Assembly (NCBI GenBank): GCA_963680875.1
Contig: OY804575.1
Location: 31,090,494 to 31,154,493, forward strand
Direction: 5' to 3'
From: Bathymodiolus brooksi
Lineage: Eukaryota > Mollusca > Bivalvia > Mytilida > Modiolidae
DNA: 64,000 nucleotides
Notes under the pieces: generated by a model
The model's database searches: none
Seen by the model: only the letters and a program-made list of their open reading frames with translations
What the model was told of the DNA's origin: nothing
Position numbers and translations under genes: made by a program
In this document: piece by piece, positions 19,998 through 31,677 of the stretch
Numbering within the stretch: position 1 is the stretch's first letter
Layout: each line of letters opens with the position of its first letter

Positions 19998-20372
19998 TTG
20001 ACCCTGTGACCTTGACCTTTGATCTATGACCTTGAAACCCAATAGGGTTCCAGATTGTCTTTACGACTAAGTATGTACCAAGTTTGGTTAAAATCCATTG
20101 ACGGATGTTGATTCTAGAGTGTTCACAAGGAGGTCACGCGGTAAAAATTTAACCCGGTGACCTTGACCTTTGACCTATGACCTTGAAAATCAATAGGATT
20201 CCATATACTCTTAAGGACTAAGTATGTACCAAGCTAGGTTAAAACTCATTGATTCTAGAGTGTTCACAGGGATCTTAAGGAAGGACGGAAGGAAGGACGA
20301 ACGGAAGGACGGAAGGACGGACGGGCGGATGGTAGCGTTACTATATCCCGTCGTAACTTCGTTGCCAGGGGA
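19998..20372. repeat. two-unit repeat with TGACCT motifs and GGAC microsatellite
   Basis: Units at about 19998-20137 and 20146-20268 share CTAAGTATGTACCAAG and ATTCTAGAGTGTTCACA. Each begins with clustered TGACCT motifs. A (GGAA/GGAC)GGAC tract at 20278-20330 follows, then TATCCCGTCGTAAC and a GGGGATAA end. No coding; probably a non-autonomous dispersed element. Confidence 0.7.
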
Positions 20373-21330
20373 TAATTAAAAAAACCATCTATGAACGTCT
20401 TGTATCGTCCATCATGATGAAAAGTTAATATAAGACTAAAAAAAAGTTGTGTATGTAGTCCCAGTCTTTCCAGTATAACTTTCATAAAAAATAGAATACA
20501 TTATCTACAATCAATTATAGTATAATAAATGTGACGTCATGTCAACTTTTGGTATGATGTCAGTGCACTTGGTGAGTCACGGAAAGTGGCCCCTTTATGT
20601 CAACAAACAAGAGGTGAGAAACTCTAGACTGGAATGAATCTGATCTCTAGTTAGCTGGTGTATATTACTATCACGTTCAAACATTTGACTTAAAACTATA
20701 ATGTTAGTGTTGTCGAAACAATGGATGTTTCTTACCAAAAGCTTCGATCTTGTTGAAAATTAAACTTTGTATCCAAACAAAAGCTGTGAAATACCATTTC
20801 ATTTCGACTTTTGATCTACAAAAAAAAGTATTATCACAAATTATTCGAAATATTTTATAGTGTCGTGTTACTAAAATAATCTTCGTATAACAGGATACAA
20901 GTATGACCGTAAAATATTTTCAGTAAACCAACAGATTTCATAATATTATTATTATCATATATATTATTGCAATACACGAAATTTGAAAGTGTTTTTACTA
21001 CATTTGTCCATGGTGAATATCAAAATTTATTTACGTGTATTTATCATGATAGGAAATGTTTGATTTATTAACTTTTGAACTGCATATGATGAAACTGTCG
21101 AGAAATAGTCAAATGATGAAATCTTCTATATTTAGTCACAATAGGTGCCTTAATACTGAGTTGCAATGATATCGATTTCACAATACTTGATGCAAAATTC
21201 TGCGACAACCTAGCTAAAATATTGCTCAGATGGTTCTTGGAATGGTCTCTGTAAAATATCAACTCTCTCCTTCAACTTAAACGTATAACAGTCTGTCTTC
21301 AAATTATCAACATTGTCCTTCTGTAGACTT
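20373..21330. other. intergenic, no feature recognised
   Basis: AT-rich DNA. A single GTGACGTCA site (20531-20539) resembles a CRE, without further context. Confidence 0.3.
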
Positions 21331-21333
21331 ATA

Positions 21334-21492
21334 GACTACTGTGCGGGTGATGCCCCCGAGAACTAAAATAAAAGTCCATCAGTAGAGGTATCGATACATT
21401 GATAATAATAAACATGTACATATCTACTTTAGTGTACGCCTTTCTGGAATAACCTTCGCCAGGTACACTCACAGTCAGAAATATGGAGGAGC
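21334..21492 (+). repeat. 160-bp dispersed repeat, copy 1
   Basis: Shares GACTACTG..., GTCCATCA.CAGAGGTAT and CTGGAATAACCTTC with 21638-21796. A third partial copy lies reversed at 30395-30480. Confidence 0.65.
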
Positions 21493-21637
21493 CAAATAAT
21501 TCATAATTCTTTGGGAGCAACAACTCCAAAGGACATGCTAGCTGTCTGGTCGAACTTAAAGTTAGTTTTAATAAGAATTGCATTACTTGAGAAATTTCAA
21601 TAATAAATATATCTGATAAATCATGTCAGTGCCGAAA

Positions 21638-21796
21638 CTCTGACTACTGAGCTGATGATACCCCAAAGGACTAAATGTCCATCAACAGAGGTATAGACCA
21701 AATGATTGTATAAAGCTTGTATATTTATATATCTTATTTAGTACACTGCACGCGTCTCTGGAATAACCTTCATCCGTACCGACAGTCAAAATATTA
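21638..21796 (+). repeat. 160-bp dispersed repeat, copy 2
   Basis: Direct copy about 304 bp from the first. The conserved end is CTCTGGAATAACCTTCATCC. Function unknown. Confidence 0.65.
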
Positions 21797-22501
21797 GAAA
21801 TACAACATTTTGGTCTTTTTCAGTCTATGTAGAAAGCATTGAGTACTTGATTGGATATCAATATGGTTCCAATGACGGATCATTTCTTTTTACTATTATC
21901 AGTATTCGTTGCATCACACCATCTCTGAAGGGAACAAAGACAAGTTAGTGTTTTGAGCTCATAATATTTTCATTTAAACTACAGTAATGTTGCAACTATT
22001 CGACTTCGCTTTGGGAACTTAATTATTTAAAAGGCAATGGGTCTTGATTCCCATCTTGGATCTGAGAAAAAGTTGGATGCATGATATTTATTTTTATAAT
22101 GAAAAACAGTACAGAACGCCACCCCATTTATATACCTGGGTCCATGTGACAATCGAGAGCAATCATGCGCAGTAAATAAACAATAGCTATGTTCCATCCA
22201 GACTAAGGATATATAAAATGCACAGAATGGAAATCTTCAAACCTTTCACCTGGCCACAGCTCGGCTAGTTTTTGTCAAGGGCTTATTGATAGTTAACACA
22301 GTATTCAGTTTAATGTCATTTATTAAATGACGTAAATTTTTCAAAACATAAAAGAACATATATACAATGAACAGGGAGTGTTTTTTATAAAACATAAAAA
22401 CAATGTCAAAGAATAACAGTAGCCACTCCCTGATTGATATAACAAGTGCCTATGACAAAAAGGGTGGCGCTCAAAAACGACCACAGCACCAAAGATGAAA
22501 T

Positions 22502-23409
22502 ATGCAGGGACAAACGCAAAAAAAAAAGGTTAATCAATATAAAGCAGGAGGCATGTCACACATTGTCGATGACTTTTTATTTGTAGAACCTGCCAATTCA
22601 TCACGTCAATGCTTTCATGATCTGCACAATTTCTTACAATTATGGCAGAGATTAGGCGTCCCCATAAAAGATTCAAAAACTGTTCTACCAACTAAAGTCA
22701 TTATTATTCATGGGATAGAAGTGGATTCAGAAGAAATGGAATGTCGCCTTTCACAAGACAAGATTGTCAAAATCAATACTGTACTAATATCAGCTATGCA
22801 TAGAAAGAAAATCACTTTGCGATCTCCTCAGTCCTTAATAGGCTTACTTAATTTTGCCTGCATGGCTGTCTGCCCCGATAGAGCATTTTTACGTCACTTA
22901 GTTGACCTCACAGTGAAAATGGTTAGCCCTTTTCATTTTATAATGCTTACATGTGAAGCGAGAACTGAGTTGCAAGCATGGCAGTCTTTTATTGAAACTT
23001 TTAACGGGAAATCAGTTTTCCTTGCAGATACTTCGATCACTTCTGACCATTTAAAGCTATTTACTGATGCTTCATTAGGTTGGTTTACAAAGGTTTGGCC
23101 ATCACATCTTCAATACTATCAAATAGCTATCAAGGAGTTATTTCCCATTGTACTAGCATTGACAATTTGGGGGGGGGGGGGGGGCAGCTTAGAAAATTGA
23201 AAGCTATTATTTGCTTGGGATAATCAAGCGGTCGTTGATGTAATAAGCAAACAATCATGCAAGGATACATCGATTATGAAATTGTTCCGTAGATTGGTGT
23301 TGGCTGCTTTGAAATTTCGAGCTAAGCATATCGCTGGGAAAAATAAAAAAATAATTATGATAACAAACTTGACGTTCACCCTGCTTATTTATGCTAAATT
23401 AACAAAGTA
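22502..23409 (+). pseudogene. DIRS-like RT / RNase H fragment
   Basis: The open part begins near GGMSHIVDDFLFVEP, where VDD is RT motif C. RLGVPIKDSKT, LRSPQSLIGLLNFAC, RAFLRHLVDL and DHLKLFTDAS (first RNase H Asp) follow, then ELFPIVLALTIW. After a 16-G run (23169-23184) the frame meets TGA at 23198-23200 and continues in the same frame with KLLFAWDNQAVVDVISKQ and RRLVLAALKF to a TAA. RT motifs A and B and a recombinase are absent, so it is truncated at both ends. The module order RT-RNase H with IGLLNFAC fits DIRS-type elements; this is family knowledge, not searched. Confidence 0.65.
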
Positions 23410-23685
23410 ACAAACTCATTTGATTGGTAAAAATGTTGATTTAATTAGAATTAACAATAAGTAGTAATTATTGGCACCAAATCCTAAAACAAACCGTATA
23501 TACCTAAAATTTAACATTTTTAAATTAATTCAAATGTAACTTAATTTATCTAATTAAGACACGTGACCATTACTCATAATCAGATTATAGAACAACAACT
23601 TGTCTTGCCTCACATAAAGGCTTTTATTTCCAATAAAATATTATTGAACAAATTGAGGGTTTAGAGGGGAGATAAAATATCAACA

Positions 23686-24790
23686 ATGTCGAATACTGGG
23701 AACAAAAACACGGCAACGGCAACGGTCAAAGAAATGAAAATAAAAAGACATCGAAGGCATCACAAACACAAACGCAAATACAACCTCAACAAATATCAGA
23801 AGATTTATACTAAAGTAGGGATGTGTTGTATGGACAAAATGAAATAAATCCTGATTCAGTACTAAGTAATCTCCTTCAACTTATGTCCAAAAAGGACACA
23901 AGATTGAACAGTATTGAGAAAAAGGTAGCAAAATCAGTTGATGAACTAGACGAGATCAAAACATCAATTAAGTCTGTAACACAGAAAGTATCTACAGTAG
24001 AAAGGGAGGTAACAACATTGAAACAAAAATACACAGAAATTGAAGTACATACTCAAGGAATCAATAACTTATTTGACGAAATAAAGGAAGCATGCACGGA
24101 GAACGATACTGAAATAATGAAGGTGAAAAGAGAAGATATTGGCGTTAAAGCAAAGTTGTCAGAGATGGAAACTGATATTAGAAAGTTTGAGAACGAGAGA
24201 GAGAGAAAATGAAGGAATCATTATTGGATTTAAAGTGTAGATCGATGAAATATAATCTGGTATTTACTGGTTTGAAGGTAACACCGTATGAGAATACAGA
24301 AGAAAAGATACGTGGTTTCTTAGGACAAGAACTGGGAATCGAACATTGGATAGAATTTGGTAATGTTCACCGTTTTGTCAAAGAAACTCAGAGAATGAAA
24401 ACATGCGGAGAAAAGGTTATCCGATCCACCGACCGATAGTCGCTCGCTTGATCTCTCACATGGATTTAGCATATGTCCTAGAAATGCGAATAACTGAAGG
24501 GGAGACCGTTTGGAATTAACCAACAGTCCCCGCTAGAAGTAGTGAACAAGTGGAAACAACTATATCCATTGATGAAAAAACCCCGGGATAATGGCCACTT
24601 CACAAGGATGGTGCGTGAACACTATATATAGACAATAATCTGTATACTCCAGAAAATGATGTGACGGAGGGCACACATGTAAAGGAAGTTACAGTGGAAG
24701 ACCAGCTGTACACTCCTCAGAATACCCTTCGTATCGACAAATCAGTAGGCGTCCACGAATCAGTTCTACCCCAAATGTCTATTATTAGGA
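23686..24790 (+). pseudogene. LINE ORF1 (coiled-coil nucleic-acid-binding protein)
   Basis: An ATG at 23686 opens the region. The main frame runs KKTSKASQTQTQIQPQQ, then a stop TAA at 23811, then LYGQNEINPDSVLSNLLQ. A long heptad-rich coiled coil (24000-24210) follows. A frame change at 24209 gives LLDLKCRSMKYNLVFTGL, IEFGNVHRF and, after another shift near 24435, RPIVARLISHMDLAYVLEMR, then NGHFTRMVR. The RPIVA block after a coiled coil is typical of L1-type ORF1 RNA-binding domains. At least three lesions. Confidence 0.65.
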
Positions 24791-24821
24791 AAACCTGAGG
24801 ACAAGTAACGATGATCATAAT

Positions 24822-26040
24822 ATGTTAACTATCTCCTCTGATGAGCTCAATTCACCGCCGACGAATGATTTAAATAACAGTAAATGTATTTGTACAATTA
24901 ATAGTTGTTTGAAAACTTGTTGTTTATGTTTAAATGCTTGCACAGATAATGTAGATAATGCTAGAATACTTACGCTTAATTGTTGTGTAATTAAAACAAA
25001 ATTTAACTACCCAGAATTCATTGAAATGATAAATGATTTTGATATTCTATGTTTAGTTGAAACCAAAACTGATGATTGTGATATGATAAATATACCAGGT
25101 TATGCTGTCAAAATGAAAAATCGAAAGTTTATGTCGTTTAAAAGGTCAGGAGGTATACTTTTAGCATATAAAAATGAATATAAAAAATATATTTCTGAAT
25201 TACCTAAATAGTGTAATTTTATACTTTGGTTCAAAATAAGTAAACAATTGACAGGCTGTGATGAAGATTGTATACATGAGATTGCTTATATCCCACCAGA
25301 AAATTCTAAATATGCGTCGATTGAAACTTAAAGTGAAATTGAAAATGAGCTTCAAAACTTTCAAAAAAATTATAAATATTTTTTTACATGGTGATTTTAA
25401 TAGCAGGACTTCAAAAGAACCCGATGTTTTTAATTTTGAAAGAGAATCAGGTAACGATGAGAATGTTGAACATTTATTTATAGATACAAGTAATGCATAT
25501 AGGTTGGAAGAATTAGGTATTCTCCTAAGACGGGCTAATGAAGATAAGGTTATAAACCAGTATGTTAGAAAATTATTGAATTTTTGTAAATATATTGATG
25601 TATTCATTCTAAATGGTAGAATAGGTGAGGACAAAGATATTGGTAAATTTACATGTAAAAATGTTGGTGTTGTAGACTATTCCATTGCATCTCCAGAGTA
25701 CTTAAAGCATATTACTAATTTTCAAGTTTTAGAATTTAGTAAACTTCTTTCAGATGTGCATAGCCAATATATATTGTTATTGGTCATGTTAAACAATATT
25801 CATGTATGAGGTCATCGCCAAACATTATGGGTGACGATAACGTAGATAAAAACCATGCAGGTGGGAACATTTTAATAAATGTCCTTTTTCTTGAAAATCT
25901 AGACTTAGAGCTTATGAATGACTTTGAGAATTCTGTGATTAATCTCAGTCCGCAAATTTCTCACAAGCTGAACTTGATAATTGTGTTGAAAAGCTCAGTA
26001 AACTTCAGCTAAGACAACTTTTGGAATTAAGAGATCGAGA
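24822..26040 (+). pseudogene. LINE ORF2, endonuclease domain
   Basis: The first frame (24822-25211) holds ARILTLNCCVIKTKFNYPEF, DILCLVETKTDD (catalytic Glu) and KRSGGILLAYK. After shifts come IAYIPPENSKYASIE, GDFNSRTSKEP (catalytic Asp-Phe-Asn) near 25390, and VDYSIASPEYLKHITNFQVL with LLSDVH in place of the usual SDH. These are the blocks of an APE-type endonuclease that nicks target DNA. The domain is frameshifted and cannot be made as one protein. Confidence 0.7.
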
Positions 26041-26062
26041 AACATAAGAGAGAAAAAGAGTA

Positions 26063-26323
26063 AGGGGCCGACCATTTAACTTGCTGAGGGGGTTATGGTT
26101 TTTTGTTTCGTTCATAAATTTTTTTTTAGGACAACACGAGAGGTAGAATATTTGTTTTTTTTTCAGAATTTAACATAGGTTATATGACAAAAACTCTGAA
26201 TCAGATGAATTTTTTTCCTCCACCGAAATCAGAATATTTTTTTCAGCAACATTGGGAATCAGATGAATTATTTTAGAAAAAACCATACCCCCCCCCCCCT
26301 TTCAAGTTAAATGGGCCGTCCCT
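26063..26323. mobile_element. MITE inserted in the LINE
   Basis: About 260 bp with imperfect terminal inverted repeats: left AGGGGCCGACCATTTAACTT ... TATGGTTTTT (26063-26103), right the mirror image ending AAGTTAAATGGGCCGTCCCT (to 26323). It has no coding. Possible target duplication AGAGTA/AAAGTA. The interior is T-rich with AATCAGATGAAT repeated. It interrupts LINE ORF2 between endonuclease and RT. The superfamily cannot be set from the ambiguous target duplication. Confidence 0.6.
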
Positions 26324-26329
26324 AAAGTA

Positions 26330-27980
26330 AGTGTAACTAAGTAAACATGGTTCGGATTAGACTGTAAATCTGCTAGATAAAATTATAGAAAATAATTATT
26401 AAAAGAGTAGACATTAGAGAAATAAAACATAATCTTCAAAATTAGAAATGAAGAAGGCAAAAAAGAGTATATAAAGCTGCTCGACACGATCATCGTTCAT
26501 CATAGGAATGGAATGAGACAAAATATGAAGGAATTAAGGTAGAACAATAGCAAAGAATATTGTAAAATATCATATTCAGGTTGTCGTAAGAAGCAGCTAA
26601 ATATTTCTATTAGCTCACTTTTTGACTTTTTCAAAAAATTAAATGAAACTCCTCATAACATAGATAATGATCATGATCTCCTGGATATAGAACCTCATTT
26701 TATAAATACCCCCATCAATGCAGAAATTACCACAGATGAGATATAAAAGTATATCAATGATGTAAAACCCGAGAAGGCATGTGGCGATGACAATATAATT
26801 AATGAATTTATAAAATCATCAGCACATTTGCTGATACCAATCTATGTTAGATTGTTTAATTGAATATTCGATTCAGGTAAAATACCGGTACGTGGCTATC
26901 AGGAAATATTATCCCCATTTTCAAAAACAAGGGGAAATCTGATGACCTTAAACATTATAGACAAATTTCGATTTTGTGCTAGATAGGGAAACGTTTTACC
27001 TCGATACTTATTAAAAGATTGAATGCTTACTCCGACGAATTTATGTTGATCAACGAAAGCCAAGTAGGTTTTAGACATGGGTATTCAACCAATGATAATA
27101 TATTTTCTGTGTACTCATTATTTGAATTTTTAACCTTGAAAAAGACAAAAAAATGTTCTGTGTATTCATAGATTTTGAAAAAGCTTTCGATACTGTTTGG
27201 AGAGAGGATGTAAGGTGTACATTACTCATGAATCATATTAATGGTAAAATGCACATTGTAATAGTTAATATGTATCATAATGTGAAATCTAGATTTACGT
27301 ATGATAATGAATTTTCCGAATTTTTACATGTGGGAACGGAGGCAGACAAGGAAAATATTACTCCCTTTCCTATTTACTTTATACTTAAATGATTTGGAAA
27401 CATTTTTAGAAAATAATAATGTAACTGGTTTGAAAACTTTATCTGATGAATTAGAAGAGCTTGGTTATTATGTTAAATTATTTGTGATTATGTATGCTAA
27501 TGATACTGCTCTTTTGGCAAAATCTGCAAGTAATTTACAAAATAAGGTTGAATCTGTTCCAAGTATACTGCATCAAATGGAAACTTAAAGTAAATATAGA
27601 CAAAACATAATTTATCTGTACAATGTCAATTAGAACTATTTGACAGTATGGTCAAGCCAATAATACTTTATGAGTGTGAAACTTGGGGATTTGGAAATAA
27701 CGAAATTATTGAAAGGCTACATTTGAAATTATGTAAGCTACTTCTACATCCAAAAACTTCAACTCCCGATTATATGGTCTACGATGAACTAGGAAGATAT
27801 CCCACTAGAATTGATATTAAAGCTAGAATGATAAATTTCTGGTGTAAAATTATTATGGGGAAACAAAGTAAAATTCTCACATATGTTATAAATAACTTTA
27901 TGACAATAATGTTTATAAGAGATGGATTATGGATAAAAAATATCCAGTATATTTTAAATAAGGGTGGTTTATCATATATA
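26330..27980 (+). pseudogene. LINE ORF2, reverse transcriptase domain
   Basis: In order and across several frames: WFGLDCKSAR, VKPEKACGDDNIINEFIKSS, NESQVGFRHGYSTND, FCVFIDFEKAFDTVW (motif A), LLPFLFTLYLNDLE (motif B region), VIMYANDTALLAKS (motif C, usual YADD changed to YAND), then ILYECETWGFGNNEIIERLH and KTSTPDYMVYDELGRYP. The changed catalytic Asp and many frameshifts show a dead copy. It stops at 27980, where the Tc1/mariner element is inserted. Confidence 0.72.
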
Positions 27981-29251
27981 CACAAAGACCAAAGTTAAGC
28001 ATTCCAATGTTTTTTTGAAATGACAAATGATACGACATCTATTGTTCAAAGTTCAGTATCGGGTGTAACCCCCACATGCTTGGATGACGGTCTCAACACC
28101 GCATCTCATCCCTCCAGTTAGACGTCGGATGTCCTGTTGTGATAGCTGCTGCCATTCCCGATGCAATGCTGCTTCCAACTGACGAATGTGTTGCACACGA
28201 GGTTCCCGAGTCTGTATACGACGGCCTAACATGTCCCAAATATGCTCTATGAGATTCAAATGATTCTATGAAGCCTGGCGTTGTCATCCATATACACAGG
28301 CATTGTAGCTAGTGGGTGGTTGTCGAAATGGGGGACAACAACTGGTTGCAAGACGTCTCTGATGTACTGATCACCAGTTAGGTTGCCATGTATGGTGACT
28401 AAATCCAGCTTGCAGTCATGAGAGATATACCCCCAAACCATTACTGAGCCTCCACCGGAAGGGACAGTTGGCTGGATGTTCCTTAGGTATAGGCTGTGTG
28501 TTTGTGTCTCAAAACCCTCATCCGGCCGTCGGTTACATTAAGCAGAAATCAGCTATCATCTGACCAATGGATCTTGCGCCAGGTCCTCAAATTTCAACCA
28601 CGTCGTCCTAAGCACCATGCCAAACGTGTTCGTTGATGTCGGTCTGCCAACATTGGACGTTCAATGACTCTCCTTGGCTTAAGTCCCGCTGATTTCAGAC
28701 GGTTTCTAACTGTTTTTGTTGACAGACGTCTATTGGACAGCCAGTGTTGTTTGAGTACGGAACTGTTTGCGAATGGCATCCATCTAACCAAACGCTGCAA
28801 TGCCGTGTCGTCACGATCTTGGCAAGTCTTTCACATTGTTGGTTTGTGTGTGTTTTTTCACCAGTCGGCTGACTACAGTATAGTGTTAGCCCATCTGACG
28901 TCCAATAGCTTTGGAGGACATCCCTGTTGTATGCATGCCGAATATTTGCCATCTTTGTGCTTCTGATATTCGCCTTTGTATCATGCCTCCTGAGAATGAA
29001 TACATTTTTTAAAACACCAGACTTAAATACCAAAAGTCGAAGCGTGAACATACTGAATTTTGAGTAATGCGTAAGAGGCATGGTTCACGTTGATGACTAG
29101 TCGATATTAGACATAATGGTCACACCTGTGTGAGCACATCTTTTTAATGGAATATTGTTCTTGTTATTATTAATATAAATATTAGAATCTAAACTTAGTG
29201 TAACTTATTATGCTTTAATATATCAGGGGGTGCTTAACTTTTTTCTTTGTG
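27981..29251 (-). mobile_element. Tc1/mariner-type DNA transposon in the LINE
   Basis: Terminal inverted repeats: left CACAAAGACCAAAGTTAAGC from 27981, right its near mirror image ending CTTTGTG at 29251. TATA flanks both ends, consistent with a duplicated TA target. Taking the element out joins the LINE frame smoothly: ...GGLSYI before and WLYQNCISETW after. A second inverted pair lies inside (28044-28059 and 29050-29065, 13 of 16 matching). Length 1.27 kb, normal for Tc1-like elements. Confidence 0.75.
28053..28960 (-). pseudogene. Tc1/mariner transposase relic
   Basis: Minus strand, in order: helix-turn-helix region with RRLSTKTVRNRLKSAGL, ADRHQRTRLAWC, WRKIHWSDDS (first Asp), GGGSVMVWGYISHD in a shifted frame, LVTIHGNLTGDQYIRDVLQP, MPVYMDDNARLHR (second Asp), NLIEHIWDMLGRRI (third acid) and a C-terminal tail to about 28053. 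The second Asp and the Glu are only about a dozen codons apart instead of about 34, so part of the catalytic core is deleted. Frameshifts and stops add to this: non-functional. Confidence 0.72.
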
Positions 29252-29677
29252 CATATATGGCTATACCAGAATTGTATATCAGAAACATGGTTGGGTAATG
29301 TTGTTAAGATGAATTTATTAGATCAATCTAAACAGACTTGGAGTACATCTGTAGATAATTCACCTAAGGCTTTGAATTATAGATAATACAAAAAGGGGTT
29401 ATCTTTTGAAAATTATTTGGAAATTTTGAAAGATAAGGACTTATTCTTACTTTGTCGTTTCCGTATCTGTAATCACAGACTTCCCATTGAAATCGGTCGA
29501 TGGCAAAGCATAAATCGAGAGAATAGAGTATGTAATTTGTGTCAGGGTATGGAGTTGGGAGACGAATTTCATTATTTGTTCGAATGCACTGAATTTATAC
29601 AGGACAGAGTCAGGTTGATTCCCCCAAAATACAGATGTAGTCCAAATACTGTAAAATATTTTGCCTTCATGTTTTAA
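29252..29677 (+). pseudogene. LINE ORF2, C-terminal zinc-knuckle part
   Basis: Continues ORF2 beyond the Tc1/mariner element: QNCISETWLGNVVKMNLLDQ, SKQTWSTSVDN, a stop, YKKGLSFENYLEILKDKDLF, RFRICNHRLPIEIGRW, then CNLCQGMELGDEFHYLFEC, a C-x2-C...H-x4-C zinc knuckle typical of LINE ORF2 ends. It ends KYFAFMF with TAA. The 3' UTR follows to about 29862. Confidence 0.7.
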
Positions 29678-29869
29678 AATTATGTGGTTGAACTAAGTAA
29701 ATTATGTAAATTCAATAGAATAGTTAACAGTAAAGTATATCCTTAGGTAGATATTGATTTGCTATTGATTTGTTTACTTCCTTTCGGAAACTGATGCAAA
29801 TATGTTTATATTTTTGATATTTATCTCTTTACCATGTAACATGGTTATGAGAAATAAAGATATACTATT

Positions 29870-31677
29870 GATTATATTTCAGCTGTATTGTGGCGTGTAA
29901 TTAACAGATTAAAATTAAGCAATGCACTATGACTTACGACATTACGTATATAAATCTAAATGCGTCTTGTAGAAATTGATACATGTCCTAATTTCAATAA
30001 CATATTGAAAACAATGTACATTAACCATACCCGAAGTGAGCAGTTATACGATCTTTAAACTTGCCTTGTGGAACATAAGCGTATATAGGGTCAACACATG
30101 CAAGTTGCTGTTAACATACGATTGCATGAATATGGTTATGGACACGAACAAGTTAAATAAAGGGAAAAGAGATGAAATAATAAAGAAATTGTATTGAAAA
30201 TAGATATGTAAACAGAAAGTTCAAAAGTGGGTGGCAATCCCGTGCCACGAGCGCTTGTGGTATGACCTATTCGTTTTTAATTTTTCTTCTCCCAATGACT
30301 TTTACATTATTTATCTTTCAAATCCCTTGACTATGAGCGGACCTTATGAATGTGTATTAGATTGAATGTTTACGTTTTCTTACTATCACTGGGTCGATAT
30401 CTCTGCTGGTGGACTGTTACTCCCCAAGGGTATCATCCGCCCAGTAGTCAATGCTTCGCCACTGATATGCCATGCTCTATTAGATATATTTATCATTGAA
30501 ATGTTCGGTTACTCCATAATGTAATTATACTAAATATATGGTTCTCCTTCAGGCATAGATAACAATAGCCGAATTTGACTACGCTGTTTAGAACCTTTGA
30601 TGTCCTTGCTCCCAAAACATTTTAAGCTATTTTTACTTTGCAATATTTTGACTTTGAGTGTATACCTACATGATGAATGTTTTCCCAGAAGCGAGTTTTG
30701 TGCTCTATGTTAGATATGTACGTTTTTATTTTTACAAGATAACACAACACGAATAGAAATGACAAACTGATAATAGTTATGTTTTATGTAGAAATCGTAC
30801 CTGACATCATATACTACTTACTAACATCACACAATTAACATGTAATATGGCAACATGAACATACAAGAAAACGAAAACTTGAAGCAATATAAATAGGAAT
30901 TCTGAACACACCATATGACTGAAAACAAAACAGTAATCCTTGACTATCCATTAATGTTATGTTGAATCCTCCTGTACATGACATGAGCATTACTATAATT
31001 ATCTACATATCATTTTTTCAGCCATTGGTATCTTTTTTCTTTCTTTTTTTTTCTTCTTTCAGTCAAGGGGTTCTACGTTAGTTTTGGATTTTGATGTAAA
31101 CCAAAATATAAGATTATTTATACTATGGATAAAACAATGAAAGGGTTATTTCCGAGTAAGCCCAATTAAGCATAATGTTCCAGTTCTACCTGATATATAT
31201 ATATATATATATTTGTGAAGCAGTGATACAATATTTTAGCTTCTATTTCTATAACTGACCTGTTTGCTGTCAATATATCTAAATTTTCCACAAATAAATA
31301 GCACTAACTACAACTTGTATCAAAAATAATTTCTAGACACAAATGCAAAAGTCTTCTCTATTTGAAGTACACGATCGTATACAGTGACTAATGATAAAAG
31401 TGTGTAAGAAGGAAGAATAATTCAAATAGGATGATATTCTTTAAGAGGACAGATTAGACTGCAATCATTCATTTAACTTCCCGAGACAAGGGTCACGCAT
31501 CATCAAAGTGTCTATAGGGCCCTTGCCATACAACATTTAGCTACTTATATTTAACATTTTTAAAGGAATTATAACTTGCAACCATGGATAACGAGTTCTG
31601 TACCGGTAAATTTGTTATCAAACATTCTCTAGGATAATTTATGCAATACAAATGTTGTACGTTTACATTTTAATAAA
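29870..31677. other. intergenic, mostly featureless
   Basis: AT-rich with no gene recognised. It contains a reversed partial copy of the 160-bp repeat (30395-30480, GGTCGATATCTCTGCTGGTG) and a (TA)n run at 31192-31211, about 465 bp before the satellite array. Confidence 0.5.
30395..30480 (-). repeat. 160-bp dispersed repeat, partial reversed copy
   Basis: Reverse complement matches the left half of the 21638-21796 copy (GACTACTGGGCGGATGATAC and onwards). Confidence 0.6.

Larger units (their letters stand above)
23640..29862 (+). mobile_element. non-LTR retrotransposon (LINE), near full length but dead
   Basis: Two-ORF layout on the plus strand: a coiled-coil ORF1, then ORF2 with endonuclease, reverse transcriptase and a C-terminal zinc knuckle, then a 3' UTR ending near AGAAATAAAGATA. 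It is broken by frameshifts, stops, a MITE (26063-26323) and a Tc1/mariner element (27981-29251). Without the two insertions it spans about 4.7 kb. The exact 5' end is not clear. The clade is uncertain; ORF1 resembles L1/Tx1-type proteins. Confidence 0.8.

Noticed and set aside
20264..20485. ORF with Arg-Pro-Ser repeats
   Set aside because: Translation of the GGAC-type microsatellite at the end of a dispersed repeat.
23169..23200. Frameshift at the poly-G run
   Set aside because: The conserved blocks before and after the run are in the same frame. The break is the TGA at 23198-23200.
28044..29065. Inner inverted pair as the transposon termini
   Set aside because: The outer pair at 27981 and 29251 matches better, is flanked by TATA and restores the LINE frame when removed. 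The inner pair is probably subterminal.
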